DNA from: CAVPEW01 sp050247895
GTDB taxonomy: Bacteria; Actinomycetota; Acidimicrobiia; Acidimicrobiales; VFJN01
Length of the DNA stretch: 10,691 nucleotides
Assembly (NCBI GenBank): GCA_050247895.1
Contig: JBFWTJ010000122.1
Coordinates: 1 to 10,691, forward strand
Direction: 5' to 3'
Below are positions 1 through 6,430 of the stretch, one piece after another; the first letter of the stretch is position 1, and the number at the start of each line of letters is the position of its first letter. Made by a program: the position numbers and the translations under genes. Below the pieces are notes generated by a model. The model was not told where the DNA came from. It saw only the letters and a list, made by a program, of their open reading frames with translations, and ran no database searches.

Positions 1-129
1 GATGAACTCGTTCAGGAACGTCTCGGATGTGACGTACCGGACGCGGTACGTCGGGTAGTTCTCCCGGACGTAGTGGCTGATGGCCTGGAGCAGGTGCGTC
101 TTGCCCAGGCCGGCGTCGCCGTAGACGTC
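1..129 (-). pseudogene. dnaA: DnaA fragment (Walker A region of replication initiator)
   Basis: The minus strand reads 43 codons that closely resemble the start of the AAA+ domain of the chromosomal replication initiator DnaA. The Walker A loop GDAGLGKTH is followed by LLQAISHYVRENYP, then RYVTSETFLNEF, a typical DnaA helix-strand-helix order. In family members about 100 or more residues, including domain I, precede this point. Here the reading frame is lost at about 127-131: going upstream the next codons are non-DnaA and include an in-frame TAG at 139-141. The gene would continue past the left edge towards its C terminus, which cannot be seen. It is therefore a piece without its N terminus, head to head with an ArsR tail. 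It may be a genuine rearrangement or a chimeric join in the assembly. The family call is confident; whether it is a real locus is not. Confidence 0.8.
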
Positions 130-130
130 T

Positions 131-286
131 CGGCGCCTCTACTCGGCCGACACGGCCAGGATGGCCGAGCTACGGGCGTTCCTGGACGACTACTGGACCT
201 CCGGCCTCGAGCGGCTCCGCGACGCCGCCGAGGCAGCCGAGGCCCGCAAGCGAAGCACCACCCCCGAGCCGAGAGGCAGGTCCTGA
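131..286 (+). pseudogene. 3' end of an ArsR-family transcriptional regulator
   Basis: The last 52 codons read RRLYSADTARMAELRAFLDDYW and then a charged helix, ending in TGA. An R-R-L-Y-x-A-D strand followed by L-R-x-F-L-D-D-Y-W is the usual C terminus of ArsR-type winged-helix repressors (about 100-120 residues), in which the wing is followed by a dimerisation helix. The recognition helix and N-terminal half, roughly 60 residues, are missing because dnaA-like sequence on the other strand begins at about 126-131. No start codon or promoter can be assigned. The stop overlaps the ATG of the next gene by one base (TGATG), a translational-coupling arrangement. ArsR genes next to SRPBCC/AHSA1 genes are a very common actinobacterial pair, which supports the call. 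As it stands the piece cannot bind DNA. If the junction is an assembly error, an intact gene exists elsewhere. Confidence 0.72.
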
Positions 287-723
287 TGGCAGACCTCGTG
301 CGCGAGATCCTGGTCGACGCAAGCCCCGAGACGATCTGGCCGTTCCTCGTCGAGCCCGACCGGCACGTCGAGTGGCTGGGCACGGTCGCCGACATCGACC
401 CCCGCCCCGGCGGCCGCTACCGCGTGCTCGTCTACGGCCAGCACCAGTCCGGCGGCGAGTACGTCGAGGTCGTTCCCCTCCAGCGGGTCGTCTTCACCTT
501 CGGCTGGGAGGAGGAGGGCAACCCGATCACCCCCGGCTCGACCACCGTGGAGATCTCCCTGCACCCCGAGGGCGCCAAGACCCGCGTGCGCCTCACCCAC
601 CGCGGCCTGCCGGCCGACGCCGTGCAGGACCACACCGGGGGCTGGGACCGCTACCTCGACCGCCTCGCCACCCGCGCCACCGGCGGGGACCCCGGCCCCG
701 ACACCGAACCCGCGGAGGCCTGA
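286..723 (+). CDS. SRPBCC (AHSA1-like) domain protein
   Basis: A 145-residue cytosolic protein. The N terminus VREILVDASPETIWPFL (residues 5-21) is the beta1-helix opening of SRPBCC/START-like folds of the AHSA1 (activator of Hsp90 ATPase homologue) group. It is followed by DPRPGGRYRVLV (38-49), EYVEVVPLQRVVFTFGWE (59-75) and TTVEISLHPEGAKTRVRLTH (86-105), the usual strand order around a hydrophobic ligand pocket. GWDRYLDRLA near residue 119 is the typical C-terminal helix. The last 15 residues are a Pro/Asp/Glu-rich tail. The start ATG is fixed by its one-base overlap with the ArsR stop and by GAGAGG about ten bases upstream. A possible longer in-frame start at 73 is rejected because it reads through the ArsR tail. 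ArsR-SRPBCC pairs are frequent, with the repressor controlling the operon. The ligand is unknown, and this subfamily is often described only as a polyketide-cyclase or dehydrase-like fold. Confidence 0.88.
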   Translation: MADLVREILVDASPETIWPFLVEPDRHVEWLGTVADIDPRPGGRYRVLVYGQHQSGGEYVEVVPLQRVVFTFGWEEEGNPITPGSTTVEISLHPEGAKTRVRLTHRGLPADAVQDHTGGWDRYLDRLATRATGGDPGPDTEPAEA

Positions 724-737
724 GCGGAGGCGGTCAG

Positions 738-1148
738 GTGGCGACGTTCGTGCTGATCCACGGGGCCGGCGACGTCGGCTGGTACTGGCACCTGACCGGG
801 TCGGAGCTGCGCCGGCGTGGCCACGACGTCGTGGCGCCCGACCTGCCCTGCGACCGCGAGGGCGCCACCCTGGTCGACTACGCCGACGCCGTGGTCGAAG
901 CGGTCGGCGACCGGAGGGACCTCGTCGTGGTCGGCCAGTCCTACGGCGGCTTCACCGCCGCGCTGGTGGCGGCCCGGCTACCCACCGACGTGCTCGTGTT
1001 CGTGGCCGGCATGGTGCCCGCGCCCGGTGAGAAGCCGGGCGACTGGTGGGAGGACACCGGCTACCCGCAGGCCGTGGCCGTGGCGCTGAGCCGTCCCGCC
1101 GAGCTCGCCGAGCTGCTCGACGGCTACGCCCGGCCCTCGCCCGGCTGA
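738..1148 (+). CDS. Alpha/beta hydrolase with internal deletion (probably inactive)
   Basis: A 136-residue product starting at GTG 738, with GGAGG at 726-730 seven bases upstream and 14 bases after the SRPBCC stop, so it is likely in the same operon. The N-terminal half is a clear EstA-like alpha/beta hydrolase: oxyanion loop LIHGAGDVGWYW (residues 6-17), strand HDVVAPDLP (29-37), and nucleophile elbow VVGQSYGG with Ser68, then LVFVAGMVPAPGE (87-98). Relatives are usually 220-240 residues, and after this point carry a lid, the acid strand (typically L-C-R-D-D-R-F-F) and a final G-H before ALSRPAELAELLDGY. Here GYPQA (109-112) runs directly into VAVALSRPAELAELLDGY, so about 80-100 residues, including the catalytic Asp and His, are absent while the frame is kept. 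The duplicated GCCGTG at 1071-1082 marks the seam. A serine-hydrolase triad cannot form. An assembly collapse is the alternative. Confidence 0.82.
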   Translation: MATFVLIHGAGDVGWYWHLTGSELRRRGHDVVAPDLPCDREGATLVDYADAVVEAVGDRRDLVVVGQSYGGFTAALVAARLPTDVLVFVAGMVPAPGEKPGDWWEDTGYPQAVAVALSRPAELAELLDGYARPSPG

Positions 1149-1173
1149 GCCGGCCGGCGGCCCTTCATCCCGG

Positions 1174-3408
1174 TCATCCCGGTGGGAGGCCGTTGAGCTC
1201 GTCGACGACGGCGACGACGTCACCGATGTTGTAGAAGTCCACGGCCAGGAAGTTCGGCAGCAGGCCCCGCTCGCGCTGGCAGCGCCGGGCCCGGTCGAGC
1301 AGGAAGTCGTGCCGGTTGACGACGGCCGCGTCGGCCCGGCTCGGGGTGAGCCTGGACACCCAGTGGTTGAGCAGGAACAGCGACGCGTCGGGTTCGCCCC
1401 GGTCCGCCGCGCAGGTCAGCTCGTCGGGCGCCCCGGCCTCGTAGCGGGTCTCCTGCATGGCCCCCCAGGCGTCGGCGTACCAGGACGGCGTCCCGCCCTG
1501 CGCCTCGGCGAACACCACCAGGCGACGGTCGCGCTCGATCAGCTCGCCCAGCGTCGGCCACCGGTCGGACTGGTCGTAGACGAGGTCGTCCAGCCCGGCC
1601 GCGCTGAACGCGGCCACGGTGTCCTCGACGTCGATGGCGTCCTGGACGATCAGCGTGACCACCTCCCGGGGGTTGTCCTCCAGGTACCGCCGCACCTCGA
1701 CCAGCGCGTCCACGAACGGCTGGGCGCCGAAGATGCACTCGTTGTGGCACAGGAAGGTCCCGGGACGGGCCTCGGCCCGCGAGCCGGCGGCGTCGAGCAC
1801 GGCCCGGGCCACGGGCTCGGGCAGCGGCACCGACGACGCGTCCACCGCGGCGACCAGGTCGGCGACGCCGTCGACGCGGCGCCAGTAGTGGGTGTCGATC
1901 AGCAGGCCGCGGACGCCGGCGTCGAGCTGGGCGCGCAGGTCGCCGTCGTGCTCGGGCCAGACCTTGACCACCTCGGGGCTCGACATCGAGTTGTGGGTGG
2001 CGGCGTAGGCGACCTCGTCGTAGCGGCGGTCGCACAGCTCGACGTGGCCGTTGCACGCGGCGGCCGGCACCGCCCCGGACGAGGTCGCGGTCAGACCGGT
2101 CGCGCCGGCGAGCAGCACCACGGCGGCCGTCCCCGCGCCCAGGACCGGGACCCGGCGGCGCCACGGCCGGGCCGTCGGGGTGGCGGCACGCCTTGACGAC
2201 CGGGCCAGGTGGACGGCGAGGGCGACGCAGCCGGCCGCGAGCGCGACGAGGCCCAACGCGCCCGCCACGCCGAGCACCCCGCTCCGCACCTCCCGGCCGA
2301 GGGCGCCGGCGAGGTCGTCGAGGACGGACCGGACGCCGCCCGGGAGGTTCCAGGTGCCGGGCCCGGTGCCCGTCGCGGCGTCGAGCGGCTCCGACAGCCG
2401 GTCGGCCACGAAGCGCGCCAGGGCCAGCAGCCCGACCGCGGCACCCGCGGTCGCCACCGCGACCAGCAGCGCGACCCGGCGGGCCCGTCCGACGTTCACG
2501 GCGACGAGGCCGGCCAGCGCGAGCACGGCGACGACGACGCCCACGGCCATCGGCCGCGGCCCGAACCAGCCGGCAGCCTGCCGGGCCCCGGCCAGGGTCA
2601 CCTCGGCGCTCCCGGCGCCGTCCCGGGCCCGGTCGGCGACCTCGCCCACCACGTCGAGGCGGCTCGAGAGCTGGCCCACCTGGCGCTCGACGTAGGGGCG
2701 GACCGCCTCGGTGGCCAGCGTGGCCAGCACCGCCTCGGGCGCGCCGGCCGCGACGCCGGCCGCCACCTGGGCCCGGACCTCGGGGTCCTCGGCCAGGCCC
2801 GTCGCGCCGAGGACCGCCTCCACCACCACCTCGGGGGCGAGCGCGTTCCCCATGGGCACCGGGACCGAGCCCGGCACGCGACCGGCGGCCAGATCGGCGA
2901 CGAAGCGGTCGAGCGCGGCCCGGTAGGAGGGTGCGTCGGGGAGCTCGACGAGCTCGGCCCGGGCCAGCAGGGTCCGGACGAAGGTCGCCGCGGCCTCGTC
3001 GACCCGTTCGAGGAGCTCGGGCACCTGCAGCTCGGGGCGGAACTCGTCCCGGTCGCCCCGGAGGTAGCCGACCAGCGCGTCGACCACCACCTCGGTACCG
3101 GCCTGCACCCGGTCGGGCGGCAGGGCCCAGCGCAACCCGTTGGTGGTCGTCGCGGCGACGTGCGGGGCCAGCGCCGGGTCGGCGTCGAGGTGGCCGAGCA
3201 GGTCCTCCACCGTGCGGGTGAAGGCCGGGTCGGCGAGGACCTCGGTGTAGATCCGGTCGTAGGCGTCGACCTCGGCCAGGGCGCCGGTGTAGGTGCTCGC
3301 GTCGAGGACGGTCGTGCGGATCACCACGGCGGTCCCCACGTAGGCGAGGGCGACGGCCAGCACGAGGGCCAGCGCGAGGGACGCGACCAACCTGCGACGT
3401 CGAACCAC
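1174..3408 (-). CDS. Membrane-anchored PI-PLC-like phosphodiesterase
   Basis: About 744-752 residues. I place the start at GTG 3408 because GGGAG lies five bases upstream. GTG 3432 gives eight more residues but has only a distant Shine-Dalgarno and sits in a small hairpin (3427-3441). Numbering below is from 3432. Helix 15-38 follows an RRRR stretch. Residues 40-290 form an outside domain of unknown fold. Helices lie near 295-315, 320-342, 386-409 and 428-450, with Arg-rich loops at 316-319 and 411-427. By the positive-inside rule, this puts the C-terminal domain outside. That domain (458-752) matches the PI-PLC X-domain/TIM-barrel phosphodiesterases of the At5g67130-like group: AYAATHNSMS (His480), DAGVRGLLIDTHYW, LCHNECIFGAQPF (His563), NPREVVTLIVQD, WPTLGELI and VDFYNIGD. 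His480 and His563 fit the general acid/base pair. Paired cysteines (460, 467, 562, 566, 674, 718) suit an oxidising location. The substrate, phospholipid or glycolipid, is unknown. Confidence 0.88.
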   Translation of the reverse strand: MVRRRRLVASLALALVLAVALAYVGTAVVIRTTVLDASTYTGALAEVDAYDRIYTEVLADPAFTRTVEDLLGHLDADPALAPHVAATTTNGLRWALPPDRVQAGTEVVVDALVGYLRGDRDEFRPELQVPELLERVDEAAATFVRTLLARAELVELPDAPSYRAALDRFVADLAAGRVPGSVPVPMGNALAPEVVVEAVLGATGLAEDPEVRAQVAAGVAAGAPEAVLATLATEAVRPYVERQVGQLSSRLDVVGEVADRARDGAGSAEVTLAGARQAAGWFGPRPMAVGVVVAVLALAGLVAVNVGRARRVALLVAVATAGAAVGLLALARFVADRLSEPLDAATGTGPGTWNLPGGVRSVLDDLAGALGREVRSGVLGVAGALGLVALAAGCVALAVHLARSSRRAATPTARPWRRRVPVLGAGTAAVVLLAGATGLTATSSGAVPAAACNGHVELCDRRYDEVAYAATHNSMSSPEVVKVWPEHDGDLRAQLDAGVRGLLIDTHYWRRVDGVADLVAAVDASSVPLPEPVARAVLDAAGSRAEARPGTFLCHNECIFGAQPFVDALVEVRRYLEDNPREVVTLIVQDAIDVEDTVAAFSAAGLDDLVYDQSDRWPTLGELIERDRRLVVFAEAQGGTPSWYADAWGAMQETRYEAGAPDELTCAADRGEPDASLFLLNHWVSRLTPSRADAAVVNRHDFLLDRARRCQRERGLLPNFLAVDFYNIGDVVAVVDELNGLPPG

Positions 3409-3478
3409 CGGAGCTCCCGCTCGTTCCCCCACAGCCTGGGGAACTGTCTACTCCCCTCGGGCACCCGCCACGCTCAGC

Positions 3479-3494
3479 CACGGCGATCGCCGTG
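3479..3494. promoter_or_regulatory. Perfect 16-bp palindrome upstream of the PI-PLC-like gene
   Basis: CACGGCGATCGCCGTG is exactly self-complementary with no loop. It sits about 50-70 bases upstream of the PI-PLC-like start and 40 bases past the stop of the six-helix membrane protein. The lack of a loop and its position fit a dimeric regulator site in the promoter of the phosphodiesterase gene. It could equally be part of a terminator together with the adjacent hairpin. No known operator consensus is recognised. Confidence 0.4.
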
Positions 3495-3520
3495 CCGGAC
3501 CCGCCGGGCCGGCGGTCCGG
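3495..3520 (-). terminator. Possible hairpin terminator after the six-helix membrane protein gene
   Basis: CCGGAC-C-CGCCGG (3495-3507) pairs with CCGGCGGTCCGG (3509-3520) with only one bulged C, giving a very GC-rich stem of about 11-12 pairs with a minimal loop. It begins 14 bases beyond the TGA of the membrane protein gene on the minus strand. No T-tract follows. Actinobacterial terminators often lack one, so a terminator is plausible but not proven. Confidence 0.45.
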
Positions 3521-3534
3521 GAGGCGCCAGCCGC

Positions 3535-4182
3535 TCAGGCGGCAGCCGACGCCGCGACTCCCGGTGCCGCGATGCGGACGAGGCGCCTGCCGGTGAGCAG
3601 CGCCCAGCCGATCGGGGCGAAGGCCAGGACGAGGACGCAGTCGCCGAAGACGGCGAGCGGATCGATGCGAGGCGGCCGGGAGGCGACGAAGAGCAGTCCA
3701 CCGGCGACGACCAGGGCGGCCGTGAGGTGGGGCACGACCCGGGTGCGCCACAGCAGCACCCCGGTCCCCACGAGCCCGATCGGGAAGAACAGGCCCCACG
3801 GGAGGTAGGCGAGCAGGACGAGCGGGGACTCCTCACCGACGGCGTCGACGGCTTCGCGACCGAAGTCGGCGGCCAGGATGGCGTCGATGTTGAAGCCGAC
3901 GCCGGCGGCGGCGCCGATCGCGACGACGGCCATCCAGATCGGCGCCGCCCGGGGCGCCACCGGCTCGACCATCCGGTGGATGCCGACGAGGGCGAGCAGG
4001 AACGCGAAGCAGGACCACACGCCGAAGGTGCCACCGACGTGCCCGTCGTTGATCCCGTTGCCGTCGGTGACGTAGCCGACGGTGCTGGCCAGCAACAGGA
4101 GGGGCGCGACGATCGCGGCGAGGCCCGTCAGGCGCACGGCCATCGGGCTCGCTCCGGGGATGGGCGTCGAATGCTCGGGCAC
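3535..4182 (-). CDS. Six-helix integral membrane protein of unknown function
   Basis: A 215-residue protein. Start GTG at 4182 is chosen because GAGGAGG (4189-4195) lies exactly six bases upstream. ATG 4143 would give 202 residues with only a weak GGAG. About six hydrophobic spans are visible: residues 16-38 (LTGLAAIVAPLLLLASTVGY), 50-72, 81-103, 120-145, 150-172 and 178-202. The segment between helices 1 and 2 is polar (VTDGNGINDGHVGG). An NIDAILAADFGREAVDAVGEESP loop follows helix 3. There are no catalytic or transporter signatures. The general pattern resembles uncharacterised actinobacterial multi-pass proteins, but I cannot name the family. It lies upstream of the PI-PLC-like gene on the same strand, about 100-125 bases away with a hairpin between, and is divergent from the histidine kinase. 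A link to either is only suggested by position. Confidence 0.78.
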   Translation of the reverse strand: MPEHSTPIPGASPMAVRLTGLAAIVAPLLLLASTVGYVTDGNGINDGHVGGTFGVWSCFAFLLALVGIHRMVEPVAPRAAPIWMAVVAIGAAAGVGFNIDAILAADFGREAVDAVGEESPLVLLAYLPWGLFFPIGLVGTGVLLWRTRVVPHLTAALVVAGGLLFVASRPPRIDPLAVFGDCVLVLAFAPIGWALLTGRRLVRIAAPGVAASAAA

Positions 4183-4351
4183 GGGTGTCCTCCTCGGGTC
4201 GAGGTGCCGCAGTGGTTCACGACCCACCATGGACGTCGCTGCCGCGTCGGGCGAGGGTGCTGGCTCCCGAACCGGTGGTGCGGCCAACCGAACCACCCGT
4301 GGTGCGGGTGGGCCGCTTCCCCGGCCGATCACGACGGGTGAGACTGGCGAG
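4183..4351. promoter_or_regulatory. Divergent promoter region with imperfect direct repeats
   Basis: This 169-base gap separates the minus-strand membrane protein from the plus-strand kinase and must hold both promoters if the chosen starts are right. An imperfect direct repeat occurs at 4267-4283 and 4288-4307: both copies begin CCGAACC and end GTGGTGCGG, with three or four differing bases in the middle. GGTGGT (4274-4279) and ACCACC (4292-4297) also form a short inverted repeat within it. This could be a regulator site. No clear -10/-35 pair could be assigned by eye. A kinase start at ATG 4229 would make this region partly coding. Confidence 0.35.
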
Positions 4352-6430
4352 GTGAGCCGTCGCTCCGGTGTCGATCGGCTGGCCGTCGCCTGCGCCGGGG
4401 TCACCCTGGCGGTCGGCGTGGCCTTGGCGTCGATGCTGCGCCGCGGTCGCCCGTCGGACGTCTGGTACGACCTCTTCCTCTTCCACAACGGGCCGTCGGC
4501 GGTGATCCTGGCCTGGCTGGGCCTGCTCGTCCTGCGCCGCCAGCCCGGCAACGTCGCCGGGCGGATCCTGCTCGCCATCGCGGTCCTGGCCGCCCTGCAC
4601 ACCTCGGTCGCGGCGCTGGCCGACGCCCGGCTGGTGGCCGCCGGTCGCACCGCCCCGGTGAGGAGCTTCGCCGACGACGTCCGGATGGCCGACCTGCCGC
4701 TCGACGCGGCCCTGTCGCTCTTCACGATGAACTGGCTGTGGGTCCCCGTGCCGGTGCTGATGGTCGCCGTGCTGCCGGTCGTGTTCCCCGACGGCAGCCT
4801 GCCCGGTCGCCGCTGGCGGGCGGTCCCGCTGGCCGCGGCGGTCGGCGCCTCGCTGCTGATGGCCGCCTTCGCGGTCGAGGCCTGGCCCACGGCGGCCTGG
4901 ACCAGCGACGAGGCTCCCGCGGTCGTCGGACCCCTCGTCGCCCTGGGAGGTCTCGCCGTGATCGGTGCTGCCGTCTCGGGCCTGGTCGCACTCGGGTTGC
5001 GCTGGAACCGCGCCGACCGGTCCCGCCGCCGGCCGTTCCACGTCGTCGGGGCGACCGCCGTCATCCTGGGCCTGGTCCTGGTGGCCACCTACCCGTGGCA
5101 GCAGGTCTGGGTCCCGGCCGTGCTGCTCGCCCTGTACGCACTGCTGAGCGCCTACGCGCTGGCGGTGGCCCGCTTCGGCCTGCACGACATCGAGCCGTTC
5201 CTGGGCCGCGCCGCGGTGGCGGCGATCCTCTCGGCGCTGGTGGCCGCGGTCTACGCCGCCGTCGTGATCGGCATCGGGAGCCTCATCGGCCAGCCGTTCG
5301 ACGACCCGGTGCTGCCCATCGTGGCCCTCGCCGCGGTGGCCCTGCTCGTCGAACCGGCCCGGCGGCGGAGCCGGCGGCTCGTCGACCGCTGGCTGTTCCG
5401 GGCCGATGCCGACCGCCGCGAGGTCCTCTCCCGGGTCGCCGCCCGCGCCAGCACCTCGACGACCGCGAGCGACGTGCTCGACGAGGTGACCGAGCTGCTC
5501 GTCCGCTCGACCGGTGCCACGCGTGCCGAGGCCTGGCTCGACGCCGACGCCGACGGCCCTCGCGCCGCCGCGGGTGGCGACCCCATCGGACCTGCCGTGC
5601 TCGCCGTCCCCGTCACCCACCAGGGCGAGCGGTTCGGCGAGCTGCGCCTCTTCGCCCGGGCCCAGGCCGACCTCGTCGCCGACGCGGCCGACCTGCTGGC
5701 CGACGTCGCCCACGCCGTCGGCGTCGTGCTGCGCAACGAGCAGCTCACCGTCCGGATGCAGTCGCAGCTCGCCGAGCTGCAGGCGTCCCGCCAGCGCCTC
5801 GTCGAGGCCCACGAGCGCGGCCGGCGCAGCCTCGAGCGCGACATCCACGACGGCGCCCAGAGCCGGCTGATCGCCCTGCGCCTACGGATCGGCGCCACCC
5901 ACGCCCGGTTCGCCCACCGCGACCCCGACCTGGCCAGCGAGCTCGACGAACTGGCCCGCGAGGTCGACGGCTCGGTGCGCGCGCTGCGCGACCTGGCCCG
6001 GGGCCTCGCCCCGCCGCTCCTCGAGCAGTCAGGCCTGGTCGCGGCCCTGCGGGCCCACACCCGGGCGCTGCCCGTCCCCGTCCAGGTCACGGTCCGGGGC
6101 GACGCCCGCTACGTGCCGGCGATCGAGAGCGCGGCCTACTTCTGCTGCCTGGAGGCGATCCAGAACGCGGTCCAGCACGGTGGTGCCACCGCCGTCGCCG
6201 TCGTGCTCGACAGCGACCCGACCCGACTGCGGTTCGAGGTCTGCGACGACGGCATCGGCTTCGACACGGCGCGGGCCGGCCGGGGCACCGGCCTGACCAA
6301 CATCGCCGACCGGGTCGACGCCCTCGGCGGGACCGCGGAGGTCGAGTCGACGCCGGGCCGGGGCACGCGGGTCACCGGCACGATCCCCGCCCGGCCGGGT
6401 CACGGCGCGCCGGTCGCCGCCGAGAGGTAG
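4352..6430 (+). CDS. Multi-pass sensor histidine kinase (NarL/LuxR-type two-component system)
   Basis: A 692-residue inner-membrane sensor kinase. About ten hydrophobic spans fill residues 10-335, with a polar loop near 90-115. A GAF-like domain (about 355-460) contains SRVAARASTSTTASDVLDEV and LAVPVTHQGERFGELRLF. A coiled linker (463-490) leads to the HisKA_3 dimerisation helix LERDIHDGAQSRLIALRLRIG, with His499 as phospho-acceptor. The HATPase domain shows the N box CCLEAIQNAVQHGG (Asn605), the G1 box CDDGIGFD (632-638) and the G2 box GRGTGLTNIADRV. All residues needed for autophosphorylation are present. GTG 4352 is preferred, with GGTGAG nine bases upstream, because the 41 residues added by ATG 4229 are low-complexity and non-membrane. 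The likely partner is the response regulator on the opposite strand, whose 3' end overlaps this gene by 31 bp. The signal is unknown; the membrane part resembles no named sensor domain I recognise. Confidence 0.92.
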   Translation: MSRRSGVDRLAVACAGVTLAVGVALASMLRRGRPSDVWYDLFLFHNGPSAVILAWLGLLVLRRQPGNVAGRILLAIAVLAALHTSVAALADARLVAAGRTAPVRSFADDVRMADLPLDAALSLFTMNWLWVPVPVLMVAVLPVVFPDGSLPGRRWRAVPLAAAVGASLLMAAFAVEAWPTAAWTSDEAPAVVGPLVALGGLAVIGAAVSGLVALGLRWNRADRSRRRPFHVVGATAVILGLVLVATYPWQQVWVPAVLLALYALLSAYALAVARFGLHDIEPFLGRAAVAAILSALVAAVYAAVVIGIGSLIGQPFDDPVLPIVALAAVALLVEPARRRSRRLVDRWLFRADADRREVLSRVAARASTSTTASDVLDEVTELLVRSTGATRAEAWLDADADGPRAAAGGDPIGPAVLAVPVTHQGERFGELRLFARAQADLVADAADLLADVAHAVGVVLRNEQLTVRMQSQLAELQASRQRLVEAHERGRRSLERDIHDGAQSRLIALRLRIGATHARFAHRDPDLASELDELAREVDGSVRALRDLARGLAPPLLEQSGLVAALRAHTRALPVPVQVTVRGDARYVPAIESAAYFCCLEAIQNAVQHGGATAVAVVLDSDPTRLRFEVCDDGIGFDTARAGRGTGLTNIADRVDALGGTAEVESTPGRGTRVTGTIPARPGHGAPVAAER

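Noticed and set aside
1149..1173. GC-rich CCGGCCGG stretch as a terminator for the hydrolase operon
   Set aside because: The stem is too short and poorly defined, and no T-tract follows, so it is not listed as a feature.
1165..1183. Tandem repeat of TCATCCCGG at the end of the PI-PLC-like gene
   Set aside because: Only two 9-base units. It duplicates the stop codon in frame and is probably a chance slippage event without function.
3483..3490. GCGATCGC as a HIP1-type genome-wide repeat
   Set aside because: A single copy was noticed. HIP1 abundance is a cyanobacterial trait, and the octamer is simply the centre of the 16-bp palindrome.
1220..4341. Very long open frames of 700-860 codons on both strands across the PI-PLC-like gene
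   Set aside because: They translate to Arg/Pro/Gly- or Gly/Asp/His-rich sequence with no domain, as expected from out-of-frame reading of GC-rich genes. The PI-PLC frame has clear motifs and topology.
4217..5848. Long minus-strand frame opposite the histidine kinase
   Set aside because: Its Gly/Asp/Arg/His-rich low-complexity composition and lack of motifs mark it as an antisense shadow of the kinase.
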